NCBI GenBank assembly: GCA_033085395.1
Contig: JANQBS010000108.1
Span: 1 to 64,000 of the forward strand
Length of the DNA stretch: 64,000 bases
Direction: 5' to 3'
DNA from: Xanthoparmelia taractica
Lineage: Eukaryota > Ascomycota > Lecanoromycetes > Lecanorales > Parmeliaceae
Part shown: piece by piece, positions 10,656 through 21,262 of the stretch
Layout: every line of letters starts with the position of its first letter
Position numbering within the stretch: the stretch's first letter is position 1
Notes under the pieces: generated by a model
Databases searched by the model: none
The model's input: only the letters and a program-made list of their open reading frames with translations
Told to the model about the DNA's origin: nothing
Translations under genes and position numbers: made by a program

Positions 10656-13480
10656 TTAATTCGAGAGATGAGAGGTTGCCCTCCGTAGTTGATAGTCGCG
10701 TACTTCAAAGAAACAATCACTTGATTCGTCGTAACGATAGGCCCGGAACTCAACACCATATGGCTTCTATATACAGCGTCAATCGGTGCCCAGATAAGTT
10801 GCAATTGGTTCTTACTGGCTCAAGCATGTAGAGCATGCCCAGCGGGACATCGAGATCCGCCACGTCGTCCCTTTTGAGTCCCTTGAAGTAAGCTAAGAGA
10901 ACTCGAGCGACAGATCTACAGGACGAATCAGTCTCTCTTTTCCCAACGCAAATACAACCAAGTTCCATCGGCATGGTACACTCGAAGTATATCCCGAATA
11001 AAGTGACATCGGGGTGTTGCTTACCGGTGGCCGACGAGGAGAACGTGGTCCGTCATCCTCTCAACTATTCCTGGGTCAACATTTCTTCTTTCAGACCAAA
11101 GTTCGAGTAACGAGACTGCTCAAAGGTGTATTGGGAGCCAGTTTCTCTGGTAAATGTCTCCCAACTCGTAAAGCAGTTCGAAGTAGAAGACCCGCGACGA
11201 AAATGGACATACCCTCGACAATAACAGCACGCAACCGATTAATGATATCGAGATAACCTTCCCCACCCGCACCAGGGTCTGCAGGGATGCGAGTGTCAGC
11301 TCATCATTTTTAGGTACGAACAATGCTTATGAGTAGCGTCAAAAGGCAAGATAAGGGAAAGCACGAAAGCCAGAAGAGACCGCAAGGGGTATACCAACAC
11401 CGATAATGCAGTTTGTCCCTCTGTCGAAGCCGAAACTCCTCGTCATGCTTAGTGCGGATCTCTTCATACGTCAGTCCTTCCATAGTTCCGGCGTTGAGCT
11501 CGTCAAGCATCTTAAATTGCTTCGTATCATAATCATCTTCGTCAAAGAAATGGGCTGTCTGAATGCTCCGTTTGAGCATTGACGTCCATACGCAGAAATT
11601 CTTGGGGGATTCGCTGTCGTCAGGATTACCATGGTTGTACTCCGGGTTCGGGGGAGTGGTATCGCCTGGCAAAGGAGGAAAGTGAGTTGAACGGGCCTTG
11701 TCACGCTGATTTACCTCCCAGGCCTGACGCTGGTTTTTGATAAACTTTGTCAGGGCTTTTGCGTATGCTATGCCTCTCTCACTCAAGTCAGAATCTCCAC
11801 CAATCCTGCCGTTGACATTGTCAACGGACTCCCCGTGCCTGGTGATCCAGATCTGTCGGGGCGCAAGGTTGAAGTTAAGCAGGTAATATACGGTTTGTGC
11901 TGATAGAAAACTATTTTCGATTTCCAAGTCAGTGTGCTCTGTTCAAGACACGATGTCGGCTTGCCAAATAAGACTAGGAAGTGAAGTTGGGTGAAGCAGC
12001 CGCATTTCAACTCCCAATAAAACCTCTTACGCCCACGAATGACGTCGGAATCGAAAGCTACTACTCCGTTTGCGACTTGGGAGACAACGTACCCTCGAAT
12101 CTGATGAGATACAACCTTTCGCCCAACATCTATCATCTGAACGTAGGGCATGTTGTTTTTCTCTTCGTATTCCCCAAGGGGAACATACTTTGACTGGTAC
12201 AAGGCCACGCGCTTCTTGAAGTCATCCAATGCTACAATAGGATCTTGATCTCGATAGTCCGGACCTGATGCCAAGATTTGGTTAGCTCTACCCTCAAAAC
12301 ACATCGACAGACCGGCGAGAAAAGGGCAAGACTGGAAAAGACGTACCGCTCAGCTTCAGACGCATGTTGGACTCCAACAACTGCTCGTCGACACATAGAG
12401 ATTCAAGAAACAGGACTCCAAGTTCCGGACCAGCCCGCTCTCTGATTCTCTCCATCACGAGCTTTCTCCTCTCGAGCGTACTATTTGTAGCGTCAAATAT
12501 CCCTACTGAGCCCCCATGGTCGAGGATGTAGTCTAACAGTTCGTCCAACGTTGCCATAGCTATTTCGTCTCGCATATGTGTTGCCTGTTCATTTTTGGGA
12601 TCAAAGAATGACGCATCGTGCATCTTTTCCATCGACTTAGTCCTGTGCAACACAGGAGCTCCCGTCTCAGGCGCCATCTTTCCATCTTGAGTATTGCTGT
12701 TGGACTTAATATCCAAGGTCGGGTTGTGGGAATTGACATCTTCTCCAAAGTCCAATGCTGGCGAAGGAAGCATTTCAACGGGTGGAGGTCCCCCATTGAT
12801 CAAAATCTTCGTGAAGGGCGTACCCGCAGTTGCGGTGTGTCTATCGATCAAGCCTCTGGTCAAAGAATCTGTGGTGATACTGATAGTCCGTGATGGTTGG
12901 GCCCGGGCGATGCCTGGAGGTGCATTCGAAGCGAGTCCGCCAGCTGCAACACGCCTCCTCTCGCCAACGTTGAATATCCGCGTGTCATGTTGAAGCCAGT
13001 TAAGATACCGAGCGATTTTCTTGGTCACATAACTCTTTCCCCTAGCTGGTAAGCCTACCATAACGATGACTAATTTCGAACCCACGTCTCGTTGGGCAAT
13101 TCTTCCGTCAGGAGATACACTCGATCTCGTCAGGCCAGGTATATCTAAAGTGGTAGGCCGTTGGCGTGACGCTGGTGTGGAGGTCCCAGAGTCTCTTCGC
13201 AGTGGTGGACTTCCAACCGTCAGCTACACTTAACAACATGACATGCAAGAGGCTTAGGAGCGACCTACATTATGGGGCTATTCGGCGCAGTGGGTGACGG
13301 TGTGTCTGTCAAAGCCGAGCCGTTTGTACCCCCCTGCTGGCCGCCATGTTGGACGACTCCTAATTTACTTCCAGAGACAGGTGCGCCAAAGGATCTACTG
13401 AATTTCTCCTTTTCTTTCGACAGTTCGTTGTCGTCAGGTGTCCGTGCGCCGTCCGTGCTAGGAGTGGAGAAATGACTCAT
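10656..13480 (-). CDS. PFK26: 6-phosphofructo-2-kinase / fructose-2,6-bisphosphatase
   Basis: Bifunctional cytosolic enzyme that makes and breaks fructose 2,6-bisphosphate, the activator of phosphofructokinase. Eight exons: 13480-13269, 13209-12347, 12264-12093, 11910-11399, 11278-11213, 11064-11025, 10915-10816 and 10766-10656, giving 691 residues. The Ser/Pro-rich N-terminus is about 110 residues. The kinase domain has Walker A GLPARGKS (123-130) and is split by a roughly 100-residue low-complexity insertion before HDASFFDP. The phosphatase domain has RHGES with the phospho-acceptor His441, the Glu of LNAGTMEGLTYEE, and a second His in VGHR (621); it carries a Pro/Asn-rich insertion near 475-510. 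Both active sites look intact, unlike yeast Pfk26 and Pfk27, whose phosphatase domains are considered impaired. The first intron's acceptor is uncertain (GGAAG chosen to keep phase). The symbol follows yeast. Confidence 0.93.
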
Positions 13481-14484
13481 AATGGCAGCTAGATCACAAT
13501 TTTGCTGTCAGCATTACCTCTTTGACTGAGAACATAGAGCCTTGAAAGGTTGTTGGAGGGCAAAGTCTTCACGCTTCTAGATATTTGAATACTTGAGAAG
13601 TGACCCAATGGGGGAAACACGGACTGGCTAAGTACGTACTCTTGGCGAAAACAGAATGTTGGCTCTGTTTGCGATGAGGAGCGATGTGTGGCGGGCTATC
13701 GGTTGCACCAGAAATGCAGTCGTTGAACGGAGCAGGCTCTCTATACTCGCCATTGCCCAGCAGTGGCATCTTTGAGAGGCCTAAGCAAGGGGCGGGAGTT
13801 AAGAGTCGGTGCGATCCAAGCCGAAGCTTTTGGACTAGTGAGAATTTGGGCGACGTTGCCTAAAGCAGAGGTGCTCCTGTGAGGGGTATCAATATGGTGC
13901 CATCAATATTTGGGTAGAGCAGTGAAAACGTGAGCGGACTTTTTTTCCCAGCTTAATTTGTTAGACTTTGAAGCTCAAGCTGTTCAGCTTGATCGGCGGG
14001 ATGATCGCAGTGGCTTTATCGGCAAGGCAAGCCAAGGCCCGGGGAGCTTTAGTGCCCGATGCACCCATTCAGAATACAAGTACCTTACCGCGTACCTTAA
14101 TATCGTCTCCCCGTCTGCTCTTCCGCAGAGGGGCGACGACGCTTATACCTTGGACGGAGTGGTGATCTCAACATCTGGTAATGAAAGGAAATTTTGTTGA
14201 TTGCGACCTACAGTATTTTCATATGTCATAAATTAGAGTGCTTCCTATGTGCGTCTTCATGCGGATCGCCATCCAATGTGCTGCGTTTTTGAGGGCACGC
14301 GCCGCCCATGTTATGTAAGCCCAAGATAAAACGCTTGCCATGAACTCGGATAGCCTTGCACTAACGTACCCTTATTATACTCGCATTCCCGCCGAACGTT
14401 TTCGTTTTCCCAAAGACCCATTAGCGAGCCAGAAGAGACCCGAGCCTCGGTCACCGAGCCTTCTTCCAAAAAGCCCCGCGGTCG
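13481..14484. other. Intergenic region upstream of PFK26, nothing recognised
   Basis: Presumed promoter region of the kinase/phosphatase gene plus spacer. Two overlapping plus-strand ORFs near 13958-14200 start with TTG rather than ATG and show no family similarity. No repeats or RNA genes were seen. Confidence 0.4.
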
Positions 14485-14883
14485 CTATGCAGGAAGTTTT
14501 AGTGTGAGGACTAGGAGGGTTGCATAAGCTGCTACCGACAATGCAGTCAGCACCACGACAGCATTTCCGCTTGTTCTGAATCGTTTTTGGTTCAGGCCGT
14601 TGTCTCTAATTTCGGGGAAGAACTGCTGATTTCCTTGTTGTCGGCGGAAGAGCGAGATTAGAAGAATGCCGGCGCCATATACTGCGAACAGGGCACCCTG
14701 TGCCATTTCAGAGTAAGCGTTCAGGACAGGATCTGTATAGTATGACGACCATGCATAGTCTTGAAGCACCACAAAATGACACTCTGCTGCTTTAGGATGT
14801 CTTGAGGTTCGAAACGAGGCGTTAAAAGGGAGGAAACCACCCTGAGAGATGCTTACAATAGAGTAGAATTCGGCTACACCCAT
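14485..14883 (-). CDS. Hypothetical two-segment membrane protein
   Basis: ATG-initiated frame of 132 residues that I do not recognise. Two hydrophobic stretches long enough to span a membrane are visible: around GALFAVYGAGILLISLF and AVVVLTALSVAAYATLLVLTL, the second at the extreme C-terminus. The segment between them is basic and Gln/Asn-rich. The N-terminal half lacks a signal peptide. A further open frame upstream (15073-14822) might be an additional exon, but no splice pair could be fixed. It could be a real small membrane protein or the 3' part of a larger decayed gene in this gene-poor interval. Confidence 0.35.
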   Translation of the reverse strand: MGVAEFYSIVSISQGGFLPFNASFRTSRHPKAAECHFVVLQDYAWSSYYTDPVLNAYSEMAQGALFAVYGAGILLISLFRRQQGNQQFFPEIRDNGLNQKRFRTSGNAVVVLTALSVAAYATLLVLTLKLPA

Positions 14884-15073
14884 ACATCAGATCTGTCCCT
14901 AGCAATGATGGCAAGGATAGACTCGACCTGTGAATATCTTCAATATGACTAGGGCGAAGCTGAATTGCGACAAGGATGTCCTGGTGGCTTTCAGTGGTGG
15001 ACTCCGAATAGCACTGCGAGATATTGACCTTATGTAGGCTCCCTGAAAACATTAACAGATACTCTGTGTGCAT

Positions 15074-15994
15074 TGAACTTTGCTTAAGTCACCTCAAACG
15101 TGCGTTGAGAGCTTTAGAGATTCAGTATAGCTTTTTTAGGAGACTGGTCTTTCAAAACAGTAGGCTAGTCTTTCGTTCTCACAGAAGGTCGTGTGACTCG
15201 AATCGCCGTCTGAACTTCGAAAGACGTCGAAGAGACTTACGCGCGGACCTCCACCCTGTGTTTCTTCCGTTTAGTATTACCTCTGACGTGGATGTGAGCC
15301 ATGAGACACGGGACTTATTGCGGGGATTCTTTCGCTCTTTTGTGTCTACAGATTCTGGAAGCGGTCTTAACAAGAGAAGAGGAGCCAAACAACACACTTA
15401 CATCTCCTCATTAGTTAGCACGACCTTTTGTACCTCAGCGATTATCAACGTTAAGGGGTAGGGAAGTACATGCACTTCTTGCTCGATGAAGTCGCAAGTG
15501 ATAACGATCGCTAGCGGACTATCAAATGTCAGCCACGGCTCGAATGAACTAATCAAGGACTTAATACCTCGAACATTGCAGCTTTCGTCCACTGTTGGTT
15601 GTGGGAAGATCAAGTGGTCGCGATTGGTTGCGTCATTGAGATCAAAGTGTCTCCAAGGCTGTGAAGAGACTCGAGGCTATAAGGCTGAGTGGGGTAGGAG
15701 GCTGAGTGGCACTGTGGCACAGCCTCGAGAAAATCGATGCGGCAGAAGGTACATTAGGTTTATCACATTGCCCCCCTCGAGTTGCGCTAATCTCTTTTTT
15801 CCGCATATCGGCGCCTGTCTAGTCAGGAAGCAAGCCAGGGTTGGAAGCTCATAAAGACGCCGCCAAACTGTGTTCATACGGCAGGTGATTCTGTAGGATT
15901 GTCTGTAATCTTGATTTCCGCATCAACGCTCGAGGCGTCTAAATGCACGGATCCTGGGACTCGCTGGTCATGATGCTACTGACGAGTACGACGT
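15074..15994. other. Intergenic region, nothing recognised
   Basis: Short ORFs on both strands overlap one another, and none has family similarity or a convincing start. No repeats or structural RNA signals were noticed. Confidence 0.4.
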
Positions 15995-16918
15995 GTGTTT
16001 GCTCTCTCTATTTTTATCCCTCTCCTTCTCACTTCAATTGCAGCCTATGCACCCATCACGTACACCCAAAGAAAGCTTTCAAACGAGGACAGCATGAGAA
16101 CGGTTGACTCGGCAAAGGAGGTAACAGATACGGAGAGAAAGAGCCTTGTCAATAGCCTATTGAAGCTGAACGAGATTCAAACCGTTGCAACTAGTGTACT
16201 TGGGAAAAGTTTGAACAACAGTGTTAATTTGGAACGCTGTGATCCCTCAACCACTGTCATGGGATGCAAGGTTGGCTTGCCAATATTCGTGTCACCGGCA
16301 GCCATGGCCAGATTGGCAGATGCACTGCCAGACGAACCGCAAGAAGAGTGAGGATATGCTTACTTGAGTCAACACTATTACGAACATTTGATTCGTCTCT
16401 CTTACTCTTGACGCCCCAATTTTGGCCAAGCGAGAGGATGATGAGAGGTCTAGAAACGTGAATTCTTCCCTTACGGTCACTTCAGCAATCGAATCAAGCT
16501 CTGCCAGCGAAGTAAATCCAGGGGTAGGTCTGGGCAATCGCTCTTCGCAGACACATCTGCCACCTTGAATTGGTAAAACACCCTGCCTTGGCGGGCTGAG
16601 CACACGAAACCGCCTCTACTTCTCAAAGGTCTGCAGACCCAAGAAGACCCATACCTGACAGCATTACATGCTTCACAAACCTAAGGTATTCGTTTGTCAT
16701 ATCATGGCGGCGGGGCAGCTGATACTGCACCGCCTGCAATCCGTACGCTGTTGGAGATACGTAAATACTGCTCGGAGGTTTTGCAGATGGCGGTATCAGA
16801 GGGGGGACAAATGTCGTCAAGCCCTTTGACTCGGGGGGGTGGCTTTGAAAGAGCTGCGTTGTTTGATCTGGGAGCAGGTGAAGTTGCGGGTGTCGAACGG
16901 GCTCTAGAGAAATATTAA
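15995..16918 (+). pseudogene. FMN-dependent L-lactate dehydrogenase (cytochrome b2-like) remnant
   Basis: Several pieces of the alpha-hydroxy acid dehydrogenase family occur in order but in different frames. At 16220-16320 is [17 protein letters not shown] followed by VSPAAMARL. At about 16417-16510 is AKREDDERSRNVNSSLTVTS, matching the GKREADER region. At about 16700-16770 is GGAADTAPPAIRTLLEIRKY, matching the substrate-binding HGGRQLDT..PAI segment with its Arg and Asp lost or changed. At about 16880-16918 is GVERALEKY from the C-terminus. Roughly 80 residues before CDPSTT and most of the barrel in between are missing. The upstream frame opens with a hydrophobic leader-like stretch but has no ATG. 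The intact family oxidises L-lactate or related 2-hydroxy acids; this copy cannot encode a full enzyme. Confidence 0.75.
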
Positions 16919-19570
16919 AGAAAACGTGCCTTTAGTGGTTGCAGACTCCATAGCAGTACTGGACTAAGAGCTACAGACCGCAATGCGACTATTAGGCGCT
17001 AACACTATAGCTTAAAACCGAAATGGTAGCTCCTCTACAGGTGACTATGAAATCAGACTAAAATCTCATCGATAATCAGATCAACATGAGACCTTCGGAA
17101 CAACAGATATACGATGGACCAGCTAGTCTTGACAAGATGCATATATATGTATCGACGAGGCTATAGATGTTGTTGCCCAACACCGTGTTGCCGCTTTCGA
17201 AGAAATATGGCCCATGGAAATGCGTGACCATTTCATGATTTACCAAGTGTATGGCGTGGATCAATTGGCACCGTCAAAGATTGGGGTGTATTGTCCATAT
17301 ACCGCGCCGATGTTGGTCTTTGTGACAATTCCACAAGGACCATGACTGGCACAAGGCTCTATCCTGTAACGAAACCTTGCTTTGATTTCTGCTCGGGTTG
17401 CAGCAAAGAACACAGTAGCGGTCCCGGATCGTTCTCATTGTATATTAAAGCTGTCTTCTACCACAAATGCAATTTGACGAATGATAACTTCCCACACCAT
17501 TGCGATGTGCCGTCTGCCTCTTATATCGAAATATGGCCGCGTTGATCTAGAGATTCTGCTTAACTGGAGGTGAACAGATTCAAAGTTCATCCATATTTCG
17601 AGACTAGACAGGTATAGCTGGACATAAGCTTGGGCAAGGTGACCCAAGACCCAATTCCAAGGACGAATATGCAGAGCTAAGTCAAATCAAAGGTCAACAT
17701 GAAATAGGAAGCGGCTCCAAAATTGAGTGGCGAAGTGTGTCAACGCAGAAAAGCTCACAAGTGAAATTGAACAGATCTAGAGCCCTTGTACAAATCTTTG
17801 ATATATCGACCTACACCCCTATCGTCCTGGAAAATTCTCTGTCACTTTCTCCTCTCATCTATGGTCACATACTGCTGCCTAATTAGCAATAATCACCAAG
17901 ACAGACAAAAGCCTTCGCTCAGTCGAGATATACGATTCTGTATAGCTTAACAGCACAGGAACAGGTGTAAACGCTACTCATGGGTCATTGACTGCAGATG
18001 GTAGGCTCTTCCAAATCTGATGCTTTATGGCCAATATTGATGTCTGAGAAGCAGTTTCGAGCTCTCTGAAGGCCCACAACTCATCCACCATCGTTAACCA
18101 AATTGGTCCACACTGAGTACCGTGCTTGACTGGCCCCCCTGAGGCGAATTGAGTGCTCAATACATGTCACCAAGGCACACACGCTGAGTTGTTATGAATG
18201 TCTGAGGATATCATCCTTTGCTGCTGCAAGACGGGTCGAAGTGAGCATCCAGAACCAACTTGCGATGAATTTTCAAAGAGTTCTTCACACCAAGGGAAAG
18301 ACCATCGCTACCTTTAAGGGAGATTATGAAGCGTTTTAGCCTGGATTAAAAAAAGGCATCATGGCTTCTTCGGTCCTTAAGGACGAGCCAGCAATTACTT
18401 ACCGTCGGCGCTCAAAGCGATCCTCCCATGAAGCTTCGCAGTAAGCAGCTTCAACCATTAGCACAGTATCAAACTCATCATGAAACCTCGTTCGGCGTCG
18501 GCGAAGTACCTTGGATCTATCCTGGCCGGATCCGTGAAACCAAACTTAGGATTGATGAATACTATTTGCTCTCCAGGCTTACAAACGACTTGAGTTTACT
18601 CTTTGCACCTGCTACTCCAACTACGATTTGCAATAGCCTGGACTGCTAAGACCCACATATTCCATAATATCGTCTCTTATCCTGAATGTACAGTGCCCGT
18701 GCTGCAATCGATCGCACTATGTGCAAATATCAATACACACTCCTCAGAAGTGATGCCTATTGTCATCAATTGTTCTAGAGTGCGAGCATAAGGAAAGAGC
18801 TTAGTCGGTTGACAGTGCCGCTAATTAGACTACTCTAGTTAGATTGGCCGGTGGCCGAATGTCGACTTCACGACAATTGACGTAGATGCTAGATGGCTCG
18901 CTCGTGGCCCCTCTGGCTATCATGCAGACCGAAATTCAACATCAAGATGCTTTTCCGTTGAATAGAGGGTATTCCACGGTTTGCTTGGAAGCAGAAAAGG
19001 GAGGACGAGAGAGACTGGCCTACCAGGCCGGGGTAGTAGCTCGCAAGTGTCTAATTGCAAGACTTACCGACAGCGTAACCACCGTTTTGTTGACAGGCTA
19101 ACAAGGAACAATATGTCAGCATGAGATGATATCTGTCACTTGAAGTCAACATTAGAACCTGATGCATGCATGCAATTGCATCGGGTGGCTGCCTGCTTTT
19201 GCAAACCCAATGCATCTAAGCCTTGTACGTTCTTGCAGACCGAACGAAGCTTTTGCTCTACAAGATTGACAGGCAACATAAGTCCTCTCACCGTGAAACT
19301 GGCTCGAATGCCAATAAATGACAACCCCCAAGTCTTATCGACTTTTTAGTTACACCAATACCATTCTAGGAAGAGTAAAGGAAAGATATTCTAGCAGTTG
19401 CAACATTCGTGCCAACTACGACGTGATACACATAAGCATTGAAAGCACCATAACTGTAGATGAGCTCAGTTTCCCAGCGCGAAATTTCCGAAAGACCAGT
19501 GGGCGTTTACATATATTTTAGAATGGAAATGTAAGAATTTATCGAAGCGAAAGTAGTGTAGCCTTAGGCC
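16919..19570. other. 2.6-kb gene-poor interval
   Basis: Only short ORFs (60-85 codons) are present on both strands and none resembles a known family. Composition is near normal, without the extreme CpA depletion of the RIP block. No simple repeats, tRNA-like signals or inverted repeats stood out. Non-coding transcripts cannot be excluded from sequence alone. Confidence 0.45.
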
Positions 19571-20967
19571 CTAAGCATGTATGTCCTGGCTACTGATAAG
19601 TATTTGCCGTTCATCATCAGCAATCCATTGCCATACAAGATGGCGCCAATTCAGCTCCTGTCGCCAGAACAAACCATAACCTAAACCATGGTCATCGTCG
19701 TTGAAATGAGAACAATTGTTGTTGTGTGAGTCTGCAGTAAGACCTCCTGTACGTAGCATGCGTTGCCCAAAGATGACCCTTGAAAATCTCGAATGTAAGA
19801 TCGCCATCGAGCACATGACGCACGGTTCGTGGGTGACGTACAGTTCCAAATTGAGGCAGAGGTATCCGTCGCGTGCCACCGAAGTAGTAGTGCACACTTC
19901 TCTTTCCAGTGCAGTCAGCGGGCGATCTACGTTAGGAACCGACTCTTTAGATTCATGTCCACTAGCCAGTCCGTCGTGTAGCAGGGCTCGTCGCTTCCTA
20001 GCTACCATGCCGATTGCTCTCATAATAGCATGAGCCATGACGTTCCCGTTCCCTGGCTCATTAGCTTTGTCGATGTAGTGCCAACGTGCATCGCCAGCTA
20101 TCGCAATGACGGAACCACCCTCTCCTCGGCTGCGATCAACAATTACCGCGCCAATGGGCTCGCCTTGAGCAGCCAGCAAGACCTCCTCCCCCACGCACCT
20201 CGCGAGGCTCATGCATCTTCCAGCGCGGCTGCGAATGTCTTCTAGATTACGTGATACTAGAGAAGGGTGTGGACCATATGGGTTTCCACCCTTGTAGACC
20301 GTGGGCCAGTATTCTTGGCTCCAGTCCTTTGCTTGCTTCTCTGAAGCAGGCGGATACAGAGGTACTGAGATGAGACGAAGATATAGCTCCGACTTGATGC
20401 CAAGTGGAGGTTCTATTGAGGACAAGATCGTGCGAAGAACTTCCACCTTTGTTACTGATGCTGGGCAAACAAGGTAATGCAAGACAGGCTGTTGCGAAAT
20501 TCCACCGGGGCCATTGACTGCTAAGAATGCGGCGCCCTGGTAGCAGCTGGTGACGCCGTCATTTCTGTTCTCTGGCAATCTTGACGAGTATGCAGGCTCA
20601 ACGGCAGGTTCAGTAGGTTCTGGGATCTCTCCAATACGCCTCAAACACGTGGGCAGATGTTCTGGTTTAACAAATCTTCTCAGATGCTGTAGGTTCGTAG
20701 CGCTGGAATCTTGAATGGCAGATTCGACGAGCCTGCGCTACATGTTAATTAGGCCGTGTATCAAGCTTTCAGAAGACCATACTTTAAGACGGTGCATGCG
20801 GACTTTAGAGGGATGATAGCGACATAGACCTCGATCGTTTGGCAGCTGGCTTGTAATTCAGCTTTGGTAGGTAGTGAGACAAGACGTCCTCTTTCACCGG
20901 GGGATGGGTCACCTGAGGCATCGGCCGGCTGAGATGGGTTGGTGGTAAAGCTAGAAGGGAAGCCCAT
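19571..20967 (-). CDS. TAD3: tRNA-specific adenosine deaminase subunit TAD3
   Basis: Non-catalytic partner of TAD2 in the heterodimer that converts adenosine 34 to inosine in tRNA anticodons. Two exons: 20967-20783 and 20732-19571, with a 50-nt intron that joins ACTVLK to LVESAIQD, giving 448 residues. The C-terminal cytidine/deoxycytidylate deaminase-like domain keeps the zinc ligands: His in AHAIM and the two cysteines of PCVMC. The catalytic Glu of the HAE motif is replaced by Ile, the mark of the TAD3/ADAT3 branch. The N-terminal half is the longer, less conserved TAD3-specific tRNA-binding region. The start ATG gives a Ser/Pro-rich leader before the conserved QTIEVYVA segment. No linkage with TAD2 is seen here. 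Confidence 0.9.
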
Positions 20968-21262
20968 TCAAGTTACCTGGAGCAATGGATTGCAAGATAT
21001 GTAATTCAATTGACTGTGCCAGCGCCTTTTTGCCAGCGGCAACTCTGAACCCTAACCCTAAAAAAAGAGCCTCAGGCAGATCACTTAGTCACCACTATAA
21101 GAAGGTTGGTTGAACGACCGTGAGTGGATCAGTCATTTCATGTCACCTATACAGAGGACGATTGCGAACTATTTTCTGAAATGATATTGGTCTCCTTTCA
21201 CCAACGAACCATCGCTGAGCGACTTCGAATAGTGCTAATGAGGCTTATAAATCCTGAACCGT

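Noticed and set aside
13958..14200. Small ORF with signal-peptide-like start
   Set aside because: The frame begins with TTG, not ATG, and nothing after the leader resembles a known secreted protein.
21040..21062. Telomere-like CCCTAACCCTAA upstream of TAD3
   Set aside because: Only two units; too short to call an interstitial telomere.
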